Positions 8,401-17,553 of a stretch of 64,000 bases of DNA are shown piece after piece. The notes under the pieces were generated by a model. The model saw only the letters and a list, made by a program, of their open reading frames with translations. It was not told where the DNA came from and ran no database searches. Position 1 is the stretch's first letter. Every line of letters begins with the position of its first letter. The stretch comes from Hydrogenophaga sp. Root209. Lineage in GTDB: Bacteria > Pseudomonadota > Gammaproteobacteria > Burkholderiales > Burkholderiaceae_C. Position numbers and translations under genes: made by a program. The DNA is taken from NCBI RefSeq assembly GCF_001428625.1, contig NZ_LMIE01000022.1:63042-127041 (forward strand), written 5' to 3'.

Positions 8401-10065
8401 TCAGACCGGCCCCGGTTCGCCACCGGTGGCGGCGCCACCTGGCTTGCGGCGGCGACGGCGGCGCTTCTTGGCCGGTGCCGAGCCGTCGATGGACGCGGTC
8501 GACTCGGCGCCGTCATCGGACTCACCCGTGTCTTCCTCGTCCCGGTCGTCACCGCCCTCGTTGACCGCACGGAAACGCGGGTCGGGCGTGAGTGCGTCGC
8601 TCGACGCGCCGGCATTGGCCGGGTGGTCGTCGTCGCTGCGCTTCACGCGCCGCGCCTTGCCGGCACCGGGTTTGGCCAGGTTGTCTCGGCGCTGCGCGTC
8701 CACCATGTCTTCGCGCATGTCGTCACTGGCCATGCTGAAGGTTTCCCACCAGTGGGCCAGCTCTTCTTCCACCTCGCCCACCTGCGCGCGCAGGCGCAGG
8801 AAATCGAAGCCGGCACGAAAGCGCGCCTGGTCCACCAGGCTGAAGGGCGAGGTGCCCACGCGCTTGTCGAAGCGCGGCTGCATCATCCAGATTTCGCGCA
8901 TGTCGGCGCCGAGCTTGCCGCGGCCCGACACATCGCCGATGCGCGCATCGAAGGCTTCGTCGACCGCATCCTGCAAGGCCGCGAACGGCGGCGGCGGGCG
9001 CTGACCCGGGCGTGCGTTCAGGCGCTGGCTCCAGCCCTTGCGCACATCGGCCCAGAGCACGCAGGCCAGCAGGAAACTCGGCGCCACGGGTTTGCCCTCG
9101 CCCACGCGCCGGTCGGTGTCTTGCAAGGCGAGTTTCACGAATTCGTCGTCGGCGCGTTGCACCACCACGTCGAGCAGCGGGTAGATGCCGGTGTCCAGAC
9201 CGACGGCCTTGAGCTGCGCCACGCTGGCCAGCGCGTGGCCGGTCTGCAGCAGCTTGAGCATTTCATCGAACAGGCGGCTTTGCGGTACGTCCAGCAGCAG
9301 CTTGCGCGACGACGCCAGTGGCTCCAGCGTCTTGGCATCAAACGTGAAGCCGAGCCCGCTGAGCTTGGCGGCAAAACGCACGGCACGGATGATGCGCACC
9401 GGGTCTTCGCGGTAACGCGTGGTGGCGTCACCGATCATGCGCAGCGTCTTCTTCTTCGCGTCGCGGATGCCGTGGTGGAAATCGACCACGGTCTGCGACT
9501 CGGGGTCGTAGTACATGGCGTTGATGCTGAAGTCGCGGCGCGCGGCGTCGTGTTCGATGGGGCCCCACACGTTGTCACGCAGCACCCGGCCGCTGGCGTC
9601 CACCGCGTGTTTCATGCCGGCGAGTTCACCCTTGCTGGTCCGCTCGTTGCCGGCCACCTGCTCGGCGTCTGCACTGTCGAGGTAGGCGCGGAAGGTCGAG
9701 ACTTCGATCATTTCGTGTTCGCGGCCGCGGCCGTAGATCACGTGCACGATGCGAAAGCGCCGGCCGATGATGAAGGCGCGGCGAAACAGGCCCTTGACCT
9801 GCTCGGGCGTGGCGCTGGTGGCCACGTCGAAGTCTTTCGGCCGCAGGCCCAGCAGCAGGTCGCGCACCGCGCCACCCACGATGTAAGCCTCGAAACCCGC
9901 CTGTTTGAGGGTGTGCACCACGTCCAGCGCTCGCTGGTCCACCAGCTTGGGGTCGATGCCGTGCACGGACACCGGCACGTCTTCGCGCTTGCCGAACGGG
10001 TTCGCGCGGCGCGCGGGGGCCGCTGGCGATTTGCCGAGCAGCCTGTCAATGAATTTCTTGATCAT
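8401..10065 (-). CDS. pcnB: poly(A) polymerase I
   Basis: 554 residues. The nucleotidyltransferase core has YIVGGAVRDLLLG (residues 61-73) and the metal-binding pair in KDFDVAT (D78/D80), then RRDFSINAMYY, and the RNA-binding RYREDPVRIIRAVRFAAKLG-type block. The C-terminal 110 residues are acidic and then strongly basic (DDRDEEDTGESDDGAES, ending in KKRRRRRRK), as is usual for PcnB. It adds 3' poly(A) tails that mark RNA for decay. I choose the ATG at 10065, which overlaps the stop of the upstream HAD gene as ATGA; a TTG eight codons upstream is less likely. Confidence 0.95.
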   Translation of the reverse strand: MIKKFIDRLLGKSPAAPARRANPFGKREDVPVSVHGIDPKLVDQRALDVVHTLKQAGFEAYIVGGAVRDLLLGLRPKDFDVATSATPEQVKGLFRRAFIIGRRFRIVHVIYGRGREHEMIEVSTFRAYLDSADAEQVAGNERTSKGELAGMKHAVDASGRVLRDNVWGPIEHDAARRDFSINAMYYDPESQTVVDFHHGIRDAKKKTLRMIGDATTRYREDPVRIIRAVRFAAKLSGLGFTFDAKTLEPLASSRKLLLDVPQSRLFDEMLKLLQTGHALASVAQLKAVGLDTGIYPLLDVVVQRADDEFVKLALQDTDRRVGEGKPVAPSFLLACVLWADVRKGWSQRLNARPGQRPPPPFAALQDAVDEAFDARIGDVSGRGKLGADMREIWMMQPRFDKRVGTSPFSLVDQARFRAGFDFLRLRAQVGEVEEELAHWWETFSMASDDMREDMVDAQRRDNLAKPGAGKARRVKRSDDDHPANAGASSDALTPDPRFRAVNEGGDDRDEEDTGESDDGAESTASIDGSAPAKKRRRRRRKPGGAATGGEPGPV

Positions 10066-10730
10066 TCGAATAGGTTCAATATGCGCCAACCCCGTTCCAG
10101 GGCAATGGCTTGGAGCCGGGCGTCCGGATTGGTGGCCACGGGCTCATGCACTTTTTCCAGCAGCGGCATGTCGTTCATGGAGTCGCTGTAGAAGGTGCTG
10201 CGCTGCACGCCAGCCCATTCCAGGCCGCGCGCCGCCAGCCATTGTTCCACACGGGCGACCTTGCCCTCGCGAAACGACGGCGTGCCCCGAATCTCACCCG
10301 TGGGCTCGCCACGTTCGTCGGTGGCCAGATCGATGGCAATGAGCTCCTCCACACCGAAGGCCTGTGCGATCGGGCGTGTCACGAATTCGTTGGTCGCGGT
10401 GACGATCACGACCGTGTCGCCAGCGGCCTGGTGCGAGCGCACCAGTTCCAGTGCGGCGTCTTTCAGCGCAGGCTGCACCACCTCGGCCATGAAGCGTTCG
10501 TGCGCCTCCCGCGCGGTCTTCAGGCCGCGTTCGCGCACCGCTTCAATGGCAAAACGCACGTAGCGGTGGATGTCCAGCGTGCCCGCCTTGTAGTCGGCGT
10601 AGAAACCGTCGTTGGCCTGCGAGAAGCTGTTGGCATCGCGCCAGCCCAGGGCCACGGTGAACTCGCCCCACGCGTAATCGGAGTCAAACGGGATCAGGGT
10701 GTGGTCGAGGTCAAACAGTGCCAGTCTCAT
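10062..10730 (-). CDS. HAD-IB family hydrolase (SerB-like phosphatase)
   Basis: 222 residues. HAD motif I is ALFDLDHT (D7 and D9), motif II is the Thr in VVIVTATN, and motifs III/IV are FREGKV and YSDSMNDMPLL. The cap region (residues about 15-90) is typical of the HAD-IB group, which includes phosphoserine phosphatase and related small-molecule phosphatases. The substrate is not assigned; these genes commonly sit between hda and pcnB in Burkholderiales. Both ends overlap neighbours by four bases (ATGA), so translation is probably coupled. Confidence 0.88.
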   Translation of the reverse strand: MRLALFDLDHTLIPFDSDYAWGEFTVALGWRDANSFSQANDGFYADYKAGTLDIHRYVRFAIEAVRERGLKTAREAHERFMAEVVQPALKDAALELVRSHQAAGDTVVIVTATNEFVTRPIAQAFGVEELIAIDLATDERGEPTGEIRGTPSFREGKVARVEQWLAARGLEWAGVQRSTFYSDSMNDMPLLEKVHEPVATNPDARLQAIALERGWRILNLFE

Positions 10731-11428
10731 TCGTTTTCCAGCATGGATTTGATCAACGGGATGGTGATGGCACGCTGGGTGCGAAGCGCATAGGCGTCGA
10801 GCTGGTCCAGCAGCATCATGAGGCTGGAGAGATCGCGCGAAAAGCGGCGCAGCATGAAGTCCATCACCTCGTCGCTGAGGAAGACACCGCGGTCGTCGGC
10901 GGCGCGGCGCAGCACACCACGCCGCTCGGTTTCTCCGAGCGCGTGCAGTTGGAACACATGGCCCCAGCCCAGGCGGGTGCGCAGGTCCTCGCGCAGGTGA
11001 AGATCGGCTGGCGGGCAGTTGGCCGCGGCCAGCACCCAGCGCGCCGGGCCGTGAGCCGGGTTCTGCGCGTTGACGAACCAGTTGAAGGCCGCGGCCTGCT
11101 GCGTGGCGGTGTAGAGATGGCAGTCGTCCAGCAACACCGCGTCCCAGTGCTCGTCGAACTCGGGCGGGTCCAGCGTGTCAACGTCGATCCAGCCGACGCG
11201 GCTGCCTTGCTCGCGCAGGCTTTCGCGCACCGCTCGCAGCAGATGTGTCTTGCCGCTGCCGCTCTCGCCCCACACAAACGTGGGCACGGGCGAGCGCAGC
11301 GGGTTGTGCGTCCACAGCTTGAGGTGCTCCAGCGCGGCCTCGTTGCCGGCGGGCACGAAGTTGGCCAGTGTGGGGACGGGCGCAAGACCAATGTCCAGCG
11401 CCATCTGTTTCATGGGTCCTGTGCTCAT
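10727..11428 (-). CDS. hda: DnaA regulatory inactivator Hda
   Basis: 233 residues, a DnaA-like AAA+ protein without the DNA-binding domain. The N-terminus carries a clamp-binding motif in KQMALDIGL (residues 7-15), then Walker A WGESGSGKTHLL (residues 53-64), Walker B AVLLDDCHLY, and the arginine-finger region LREDLRTRLGWGHVFQL. Hda together with the DNA-loaded sliding clamp stimulates ATP hydrolysis by DnaA and so prevents re-initiation. It overlaps the AI-2E permease gene and the HAD gene by four bases each. Confidence 0.93.
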   Translation of the reverse strand: MSTGPMKQMALDIGLAPVPTLANFVPAGNEAALEHLKLWTHNPLRSPVPTFVWGESGSGKTHLLRAVRESLREQGSRVGWIDVDTLDPPEFDEHWDAVLLDDCHLYTATQQAAAFNWFVNAQNPAHGPARWVLAAANCPPADLHLREDLRTRLGWGHVFQLHALGETERRGVLRRAADDRGVFLSDEVMDFMLRRFSRDLSSLMMLLDQLDAYALRTQRAITIPLIKSMLENE

Positions 11429-12522
11429 GACTCGATGGTCCCGTTGGGGGTGCGGGGCCCATCGCCCAGGTACATCTGACTGGCCAGATAACCGCGCTTG
11501 GCGCGCCGGATAGCCACCAGCAGCACGGCGCTGGCGGGCAAGGCGATCAACACCCCCACAAAGCCGAACAGGTGACCAAAGGCCAACAGGGCGAAGATGA
11601 CGGCGATCGGGTGCAGGCCGATGCGCTCACCGAGCAGACGGGGGGTGAGGTAGAGGCTCTCGACCACCTGGCCCAGCAGGTAAACGCCACCCACCAGCGC
11701 CACACCCAGCACGGTCTGGAACTGCAGCAAGGCGGCGAACAGCGCCATCACCAGGCCCAGGCCAAACCCCAGATAGGGCACGAACACGGCCAGCCCGGTG
11801 AACACGCCGATCGGCAGCGCGAGGTCCAGCCCCACGAGCGTCAGTGCCACGGTGTAGAGCACCGCGAGCACCGCCATCACCAGCAACTGACCGCGCAGGT
11901 ACTGGCCCAGCACCTCGTCGGTTTCGTTCAGGAAGCTCTGCACACTCTCGCGCCAGCGGGGTGGAATCAGGTTTTTGGCGCGTGTGATCAGGTTCGTCCA
12001 GTCCAGCAGCAGGTAATAGGCCACGATGGGCATGAGGAACAGGTTGCCGATCACCGCCGCCAGCGCGCTGCCCCCGATGCGCAGGGAGGAAAGCAGGCCG
12101 TTGATCAGCTCACTTTCGTTGCCGGTGATCAAGGAGCGCAACCATTCGCGCACCTGGGTCACATCCACCTGCAGGTCGATGCCGAAGCGGGTGGCCAGTG
12201 GCAGCAGGGCATCGTTGAGCCGGTCCAGCAGCAGCGGCACCTGTTCGCGCAACAGCGGCACCTGCTTGGTGATGACCGGCACGATGAGCAGGAGCACAGC
12301 CAGCAGCACCAGCATGAGCAGCGCGATGGCCAGACCGGCGCCGAGCCAGCGCGGCACGCGCCGCTTGTGCAGCCGCTCCACCAGCGGATGCAGCGCGTAC
12401 GCGAGCACGGCGGCCAGCAGGAATGGCATGAGCACTGGTGCCAGCAAGGAGAGCAGCAGAGCACTCACCACAGCGATCAGGGCCCAGAGCAAGGCGCGGA
12501 TCTGGTTGGAAGTCAGTGGCAT
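11425..12522 (-). CDS. AI-2E family transporter (PerM-like permease)
   Basis: 365 residues with about eight transmembrane helices. The order is two N-terminal helix pairs (LLWALIAVVSALLLSLLAPVLMPFLLAAVLAYALHPLV and WLGAGLAIALLMLVLLAVLLLIV), a large amphipathic loop (about 95-150), then the family signature YYLLLDW, GQLLVMAVLAVLYTVALTLVGL, the glycine-rich FVPYLGFGLGLVMALFAALLQF, and VESLYLTPRLLGERIGLHPIAVIFALLAFGHLFGFVGVLIALPASAVL. Functions proposed for this family include autoinducer export and Na+/H+ exchange; sequence alone does not decide. It is the first gene of the five-gene operon through hda, HAD, pcnB and folK. Confidence 0.88.
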   Translation of the reverse strand: MPLTSNQIRALLWALIAVVSALLLSLLAPVLMPFLLAAVLAYALHPLVERLHKRRVPRWLGAGLAIALLMLVLLAVLLLIVPVITKQVPLLREQVPLLLDRLNDALLPLATRFGIDLQVDVTQVREWLRSLITGNESELINGLLSSLRIGGSALAAVIGNLFLMPIVAYYLLLDWTNLITRAKNLIPPRWRESVQSFLNETDEVLGQYLRGQLLVMAVLAVLYTVALTLVGLDLALPIGVFTGLAVFVPYLGFGLGLVMALFAALLQFQTVLGVALVGGVYLLGQVVESLYLTPRLLGERIGLHPIAVIFALLAFGHLFGFVGVLIALPASAVLLVAIRRAKRGYLASQMYLGDGPRTPNGTIES

Positions 12523-12671
12523 GGAGCGCGAGGGTCGATGAGGCCGCGAGGGCGACCCCTTAAAATCTGGAGCAAATTCTATCGGGCCACTCTCAGGGTA
12601 CCCGAAAGCCCCCCACCCGCCCAGCGTCCCGCTCCACCGACCGCCCCGCCTCCCGCCGGGCCAGCCCGCAC

Positions 12672-13709
12672 ATGACCTCTTCCACCACCCCCCTTTCGTA
12701 CAAAGACGCCGGCGTTGACATCGACGCGGGCGACGCGCTGGTCGAACGCATCAAGCCGCTGGCCAAAAAGACCATGCGCGAGGGCGTTCTGGCCGGCATT
12801 GGCGGTTTTGGAGCGCTGTTCGAGGTGCCCAAGCGCTACAAGGAGCCGGTGCTGGTGAGCGGCACCGACGGCGTGGGCACCAAGCTCAAGCTGGCTTTCG
12901 AATGGAACATGCACGACACCGTGGGCATCGATCTGGTGGGCATGAGCGTGAACGACGTGCTGGTGCAAGGCGCCGAGCCGCTGTTCTTCCTCGACTACTT
13001 CGCCTGCGGCAAGCTCGATGTGGACACCGCCGCTGCCGTGGTGGGCGGCATCGCCAAAGGCTGCGAGCTCAGCGGTTGCGCCTTGATCGGTGGTGAAACC
13101 GCCGAGATGCCGGGCATGTACCCGGCCGGCGAATACGACCTGGCCGGCTTCTGCGTGGGTGCGGTCGAAAAATCGAAGATCCTCACCGGCCAGAGCGTCA
13201 AGCCCGGCGACGTGGTGCTGGGCCTGGCCTCGCACGGCGTGCATTCCAACGGCTTCTCGCTGGTGCGCAAGTGCATCGAGCGCGCCGGCGCCGATCTGCC
13301 CGCCGCGCTGGACGGCATGCCGTTCAAGCAAGCCATCATGAAACCCACCCGGCTCTACGTGAAGAACGTGCTGGCGGCGCTGGCCGCTCACCCCATCAAA
13401 GCACTGGCCCACATCACCGGTGGCGGCCTGCTGGAGAACATCCCCCGTGTGCTGCCCGATGGCACGGCGGCGCACCTGGTCAAGGGCAGCTGGCCGCAGA
13501 CGGAACTGTTTGCATGGCTGCAAAAGACCGCGGGCATCGACGACGTCGAAATGAACCGCACCTTCAACAACGGCATCGGCATGGTGGTGGTGATCGCCGC
13601 CGACCAGGCCGCCAGCTGTGCGGCCACGCTGCGCGGCCTGGGCGAAACCGTGTTCGAGATCGGCCGCATCGCCGAGCGCTCGGCCGGCGCCGCCGTGGTG
13701 GTCGCCTGA
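12672..13709 (+). CDS. purM: phosphoribosylformylglycinamidine cyclo-ligase (AIR synthetase)
   Basis: 345 residues, full length. Typical blocks are [22 protein letters not shown] at the N-terminus, [41 protein letters not shown], the ATP-grasping [15 protein letters not shown], and [19 protein letters not shown]. It closes the imidazole ring in purine synthesis. The start at 12672 is a well-conserved [21 protein letters not shown] at 12561-12566 is a possible -10 element about 105 bases upstream. It converges with the next gene with a 4-base gap. Confidence 0.96.
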   Translation: MTSSTTPLSYKDAGVDIDAGDALVERIKPLAKKTMREGVLAGIGGFGALFEVPKRYKEPVLVSGTDGVGTKLKLAFEWNMHDTVGIDLVGMSVNDVLVQGAEPLFFLDYFACGKLDVDTAAAVVGGIAKGCELSGCALIGGETAEMPGMYPAGEYDLAGFCVGAVEKSKILTGQSVKPGDVVLGLASHGVHSNGFSLVRKCIERAGADLPAALDGMPFKQAIMKPTRLYVKNVLAALAAHPIKALAHITGGGLLENIPRVLPDGTAAHLVKGSWPQTELFAWLQKTAGIDDVEMNRTFNNGIGMVVVIAADQAASCAATLRGLGETVFEIGRIAERSAGAAVVVA

Positions 13710-13713
13710 GTCC

Positions 13714-14346
13714 CTACAGAATTGCTTCCGACGGCAACACGTGCACCCCGGGCGCGGCCCCCAGCGCGGCCTTCAGCAGATGGTGTGCGATGCGCTCGGC
13801 AGGCACCACACGGTAGCGCCGCCGCAGCAGCGGCTGCACCCACCGAGACAAGGTCACGGCCAGCTGTTCGGCCGGCCGGCGCTGCTCTCGATCACCGCCG
13901 ATCAACCCGGGACGCACCAGGGTCAGTGAGGGAAAGCCCACCGCCTGCAAGTCGCGCTCGGTCTCGCCCTTGGTTCGCGAATAAAACACCCGTGAGCCGG
14001 CATCGGCACCCAGTGCGGAGTTGAAGGCGAAGGCGCGCGCGCCATGGCGCCGCGCGAGGTTGGCCACCTCCAGCGGGTGGTCGTGGTCAACCTTGTAGAA
14101 CGCTGCCTTGGAGCCCGCCACGCCGATGGTGGTGCCCAGCGTGCAGATGACCGACTCCACCTCCCACCAGCCGGCCTGCTCGGGCAAACGCTCGAAGTCC
14201 ACCAGCGGGTTGAGCAGTTTGGGGTGCGGCACCAGTGACTTGCGCGTGGGAGCGACCACCCGGACCACGGAAGGATCGGCCAGCGCCTGGCGCAACACGT
14301 GGCTTCCGACCAGTCCGGTTGCTCCCACCAGCATCAGTTGTTTCAT
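13714..14346 (-). CDS. NAD(P)-binding epimerase-like (Htatip2/YbjT-type) protein
   Basis: 210 residues. The N-terminus is a Rossmann motif LMLVGATGLVGSHVLRQAL, followed by VICTLGTTI, AFYKVDHDHPLEVANLARRHGARAFAFNSALGADAGSRVFYSRTKGETERDL (the YSRTK carries the SDR-like Y..xK pair) and SLTLVRPGLIGGDREQRRPAEQLA. This is the atypical SDR group of small NAD(P)H-binding oxidoreductases. The specific reaction is unknown. The ATG at 14346 is preferred to earlier in-frame starts, which give no plausible coding sequence. Confidence 0.8.
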   Translation of the reverse strand: MKQLMLVGATGLVGSHVLRQALADPSVVRVVAPTRKSLVPHPKLLNPLVDFERLPEQAGWWEVESVICTLGTTIGVAGSKAAFYKVDHDHPLEVANLARRHGARAFAFNSALGADAGSRVFYSRTKGETERDLQAVGFPSLTLVRPGLIGGDREQRRPAEQLAVTLSRWVQPLLRRRYRVVPAERIAHHLLKAALGAAPGVHVLPSEAIL

Positions 14347-14473
14347 GGTCGTGTCCGTTGGGTTGATGGGGCTGCCCAGCCCCGGCAGGCCGATGCGGTG
14401 CTGCGTCCATTTCCGCAACCCGGTGGGGTAGGCGATGGTCACAGCGCACCCGTGGTGCGTCAACCGGCCTTAC

Positions 14474-14499
14474 ATGAGGTCACACAAATGAGGTCACAC
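14474..14499. repeat. tandem 12-bp direct repeat upstream of the epimerase-like gene
   Basis: ATGAGGTCACAC occurs twice (14474-14485 and 14488-14499), separated by AA. It lies in the 169-base gap between the epimerase-like gene and the SirB1-type gene, 128 bases upstream of the former. It may be a paired protein-binding site or a replication-slippage duplication. No further structure was seen in this gap. Confidence 0.6.
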
Positions 14500-14515
14500 G
14501 GCCCTGCGGACGCAC

Positions 14516-15373
14516 TCAGTTGAGCGCGCGGCGCAACTCCTTCACGCGCTGCGAGATGGCCTCGCGGTCCATGGTGTCCTCGGAGTGCTCGACGTAAATC
14601 TCCAGGTCGTTCACCGCCAGCCGCAGATCGCCCATTTCGGCCCACGCCAGGCCTCGATCGCGGTACTCGGACCACGCATCCGGCAACAAGATGAGCAAAC
14701 GATCCTGCACGGCGATGAGCCGCAGCCAGTCTTCTTGCGTGCGGTGGATTTCCTTCAGGTTGCGCAGCAGCCGGGCGACGATGTCGCGCGGCGTGGCGGC
14801 CTGCAGATACAGCCCCACCGGCACATCGAAGTCGTCCACCAGGCCGTTGCGTCGCTTGTACGGCTCCAGCCGCTCCGAGAGGTCTTCGCGGCTCAGTGAC
14901 TGACCAGTGAAGGGGTCGATCACCACCTGACCGTTGGGCAGGTTGACCTTCACCATGAAGTGTCCCGGAAAGTTGACACCCCGCGCCTTCAAACCCAGAC
15001 CGGTGGCCAGCTCCAGCCACAAAACGGCCAGCGTGATCGGAATGCCGCGACGCGTGCGCAGCACGGCGTTGAGGTAGCTGTTGTCGGGATCGTAGTAGTT
15101 GTTGACGTTGCCGCCGAACCCCATGTCGCGAAAGAAAAACTGGTTCAGCGTGCGCAGCCGCTGCAAGGGGCCGGCGTCGGCATTGCAGCGCCGGCGCACG
15201 CGCGAGAGCATCTGGTCCACGTCACCCAGCACCTGTTGAACGTCCAGATCCGGGTACTCGTCCTGCGCGATGGACACGGCCGCCTCAAACAGCGGAAACG
15301 CGTCCTCTTCTCCCACTAGGGCGGCGAAATAGCCCAGGGGTGTCGGCGAAGGGAATGCGTACGCGGGGCTCAT
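14516..15373 (-). CDS. SirB1-family transglutaminase-like/TPR protein
   Basis: 285 residues. The core matches the SirB1/YchA family: LRTLNQFFFRDMGFGGNVNNYYDPDNSYLNAVLRTRRGIPITLAVLWLELA, then GLKARGVNFPGHFMVKV with a transglutaminase-like His, and a C-terminal helical TPR-like segment (DAWSEYRDRGLAWAEMGDLRLAVNDLEIYV). Cytoplasmic by absence of a signal. The function is poorly known; a protease-like or peptide-binding role has been suggested for relatives. The C-terminal 90 residues are the most variable. It begins 32 bases downstream of murJ and may be co-transcribed with it. Confidence 0.85.
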   Translation of the reverse strand: MSPAYAFPSPTPLGYFAALVGEEDAFPLFEAAVSIAQDEYPDLDVQQVLGDVDQMLSRVRRRCNADAGPLQRLRTLNQFFFRDMGFGGNVNNYYDPDNSYLNAVLRTRRGIPITLAVLWLELATGLGLKARGVNFPGHFMVKVNLPNGQVVIDPFTGQSLSREDLSERLEPYKRRNGLVDDFDVPVGLYLQAATPRDIVARLLRNLKEIHRTQEDWLRLIAVQDRLLILLPDAWSEYRDRGLAWAEMGDLRLAVNDLEIYVEHSEDTMDREAISQRVKELRRALN

Positions 15374-15405
15374 GACAGGCTTGCTTTCTGAAGCCGCAGG
15401 TTACG

Positions 15406-16965
15406 TCATTTTCGAACGAACTGGCGCAAGTTCAACCCCGCCAGCAACAGGGTAAGAAAATAGACCAAAACACCACCCAGCACGCACAGCGTCAGCAAGC
15501 CCACGCGCTCCAGTGCCCGGCCCTCGAAATCCAGCCAGTTCACCCGGGCGGCCACCCACATCAGGAACACGGCCAGCAAGGCACTGGAGGCCACCACCTG
15601 TGAGCCAAATCGAGCCCATCCAGGCGAAGGACGGTAGGCGCCCCGGCGCATCAGGCCGATCAGCAGGAACAAGGCGTTGACCATGGCGCCGATGCCGATG
15701 GCCAGCGCCAGCCCGGCGTGCGCCAGATGGGGCACCAGCAGGTAGTTGAGCACCTGCGTGAGGATCAGCACCACGATGGCGATTTTCACCGGCGTGCGGA
15801 TGTCCTGGCGGGCGTAGAAACCCGGCGCCAGCACCTTGATGGCGATCAGGCCGATGAGCCCGGCGCCGTAGCCCATGAGCGCGCTGGCGGTGCGCTGCAC
15901 GTCGGCCGCGGTGAAGGCGCCGTAGTGGTAGAGCACCGCCACCAGCGGCTGTGCAAAGGTGAGCAGCGCCACCGCGCAGGGCACGGCCAGCAGCACCACC
16001 AGGCGAAGACCCCAGTCCAGCAGGCCGCTGTAGCGCGCGGTGTCGTCGGCCGCCTTGGCCGCGGCGAGCTGCGGCAGCAGCACCACACCCAGCGCCACAC
16101 CCAGCATGGCCGTGGGGAACTCCATCAAGCGGTCGGCATAGGTGAGCCAGCTCACGCTGCCGGTCGTCAGGTGCGACGCGATCTGCGTGTTGATCAGCAG
16201 CGATATCTGCGCCACGCTCACGCCGAGCAGGGCCGGCAGCATGAGCGTCGTCACGCGGCGCGTTCCCGGGTGGGCCCAGGCGGCCTTCAGGCCCGACCAG
16301 CGCAGGCTCACGCGCGGCAGCATGCCCAGCTTGCGCAGCGCAGGCAACTGCACACCGAGCTGCAGCGCGCCTCCGAGCAACACGCCCCCCGCCATGGCAA
16401 AGATCGGCTCGATGCCCTGCGTGGCGAACCAGGGCGCGCCCCAATAAGCGGCGGCGATCATCGCCACGTTGAGCAGCACCGGCGTGGCCGCCGGCACAGC
16501 AAAGCGCTTCCAGGTGTTCAGGATGCCGGCCGAGAGCGCCACGAACGACATGAAGGCGATGTAGGGAAACATCCAGCGCGTCATGAAGACGGCGGCATTG
16601 AACCCTTCCTCGCTCAGACCGCTGGCCATGGCCCACACCAGCACCGGCGCGCCCAGCACACCCAGCACGCAGGTGAACGTGAGCGCCCAGGCCAGCACGG
16701 TGGCAATCTGGTTGACCATCAAGCGCGTGGCGTCGTCGCCCTCCTTCTCACGCGCACCCGCCAGCACCGGCACGAATGCCTGGCTGAAAGCACCCTCGGC
16801 GAAGAGGCGGCGCAGCAGGTTGGGAATGCGGAAGGCGACGTTGAACGCGTCGGTCAGCGCACTAGCGCCAAAGGTGGCCGCCATGAGCAGTTCGCGCACC
16901 AATCCCGTGATGCGGGAAGCGAGGGTGAGCAGGGAAACGAGAGAGGCGGATTTGAACAAGGTCAC
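15406..16965 (-). CDS. murJ: lipid II flippase MurJ
   Basis: 519 residues, about 14 transmembrane helices of the MOP superfamily. The N-terminus VTLFKSASLVSLLTLASRITGLVRELLMAATFG is the MurJ signature, followed by ALTDAFNVAFRIPNLLRRLFAEGAFSQAFVPVLA with its conserved Arg/Glu cluster. It flips undecaprenyl-linked peptidoglycan precursors across the inner membrane. I choose the GTG at 16965 because it gives exactly the conserved start; there is no nearby ATG. It is divergent from rpsT, as in many beta-proteobacteria. Confidence 0.95.
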   Translation of the reverse strand: MTLFKSASLVSLLTLASRITGLVRELLMAATFGASALTDAFNVAFRIPNLLRRLFAEGAFSQAFVPVLAGAREKEGDDATRLMVNQIATVLAWALTFTCVLGVLGAPVLVWAMASGLSEEGFNAAVFMTRWMFPYIAFMSFVALSAGILNTWKRFAVPAATPVLLNVAMIAAAYWGAPWFATQGIEPIFAMAGGVLLGGALQLGVQLPALRKLGMLPRVSLRWSGLKAAWAHPGTRRVTTLMLPALLGVSVAQISLLINTQIASHLTTGSVSWLTYADRLMEFPTAMLGVALGVVLLPQLAAAKAADDTARYSGLLDWGLRLVVLLAVPCAVALLTFAQPLVAVLYHYGAFTAADVQRTASALMGYGAGLIGLIAIKVLAPGFYARQDIRTPVKIAIVVLILTQVLNYLLVPHLAHAGLALAIGIGAMVNALFLLIGLMRRGAYRPSPGWARFGSQVVASSALLAVFLMWVAARVNWLDFEGRALERVGLLTLCVLGGVLVYFLTLLLAGLNLRQFVRK

Positions 16966-17008
16966 GGCGCGAGTGTAGCGACGCGCCGCCGGGGCACCCA
17001 GTTCAGCC

Positions 17009-17036
17009 TTGCCAGCATCCTGGCCCGTGCTAAAAT
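17009..17036 (+). promoter_or_regulatory. sigma-70-type promoter of rpsT
   Basis: TTGCCA (17009-17014) and TAAAAT (17031-17036) are separated by 16 bases, 47 bases upstream of the rpsT start codon. The placement matches a -35/-10 pair for the ribosomal protein gene. Proposed from sequence match only. Confidence 0.65.
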
Positions 17037-17082
17037 CGCGGGCTTTGCTGGCATCATCCCCAAACATTGAAGGAATCACATC

Positions 17083-17382
17083 ATGGCAACCAAGCCGAAG
17101 AAAAAGAACCCCCGTCTGGCGTCTGGCCGCAAGCGCGTACGCCAGGACGTCAAGATCAACGCAGCCAACACCTCGCTGCGCTCCAAGTACCGCACCGCTG
17201 TGAAGAACGTGGAAAAAGCCGTTCTGGCCGGTGACAAGGACAAGGCGACCGAATTGTTCGCCAAGATGCAAAAAGTGGTGGACATCGTTGCCGACAAGGG
17301 CATCTTCCACAAGAACAAGGCCGCTCGCGACAAGAGCCGCCTGTCGACCAAAGTCAAGGGCCTCGCAGCAGCCGCTGCCTGA
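17083..17382 (+). CDS. rpsT: 30S ribosomal protein S20
   Basis: 99 residues, strongly basic. The sequence has the S20 features [19 protein letters not shown], the helical [58 protein letters not shown] and an Ala-rich C-terminus. It binds 16S rRNA early in assembly. Preceded by GAAGGAA as a ribosome-binding site. It stands alone on the plus strand between murJ and the repeat region, with its own promoter and a strong downstream terminator. Confidence 0.97.
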   Translation: MATKPKKKNPRLASGRKRVRQDVKINAANTSLRSKYRTAVKNVEKAVLAGDKDKATELFAKMQKVVDIVADKGIFHKNKAARDKSRLSTKVKGLAAAAA

Positions 17383-17464
17383 ACCCCACCGGTCTGGCCC
17401 TGTCAGACCACCAGCCCGGACCTGCAAAGGTCTGCCGTTTGAAACGGGTGCGCTGCCAGCAAAA

Positions 17465-17496
17465 GCAAAAAAGCCGTCGAAAGACGGCTTTTTTGC
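17465..17496. terminator. bidirectional intrinsic terminator after rpsT
   Basis: A perfect 14-base stem: GCAAAAAAGCCGTC pairs with GACGGCTTTTTTGC around a GAAA loop. It has a T-run on each strand, so it can end the rpsT transcript and also any minus-strand transcript coming from the DUF3579 side. Confidence 0.92.
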
Positions 17497-17553
17497 GTCT
17501 GGGCTTCTTCAGGTCTGTGTGTTTCGAAGACACCTCTCGCCTGCACCTCGTGG

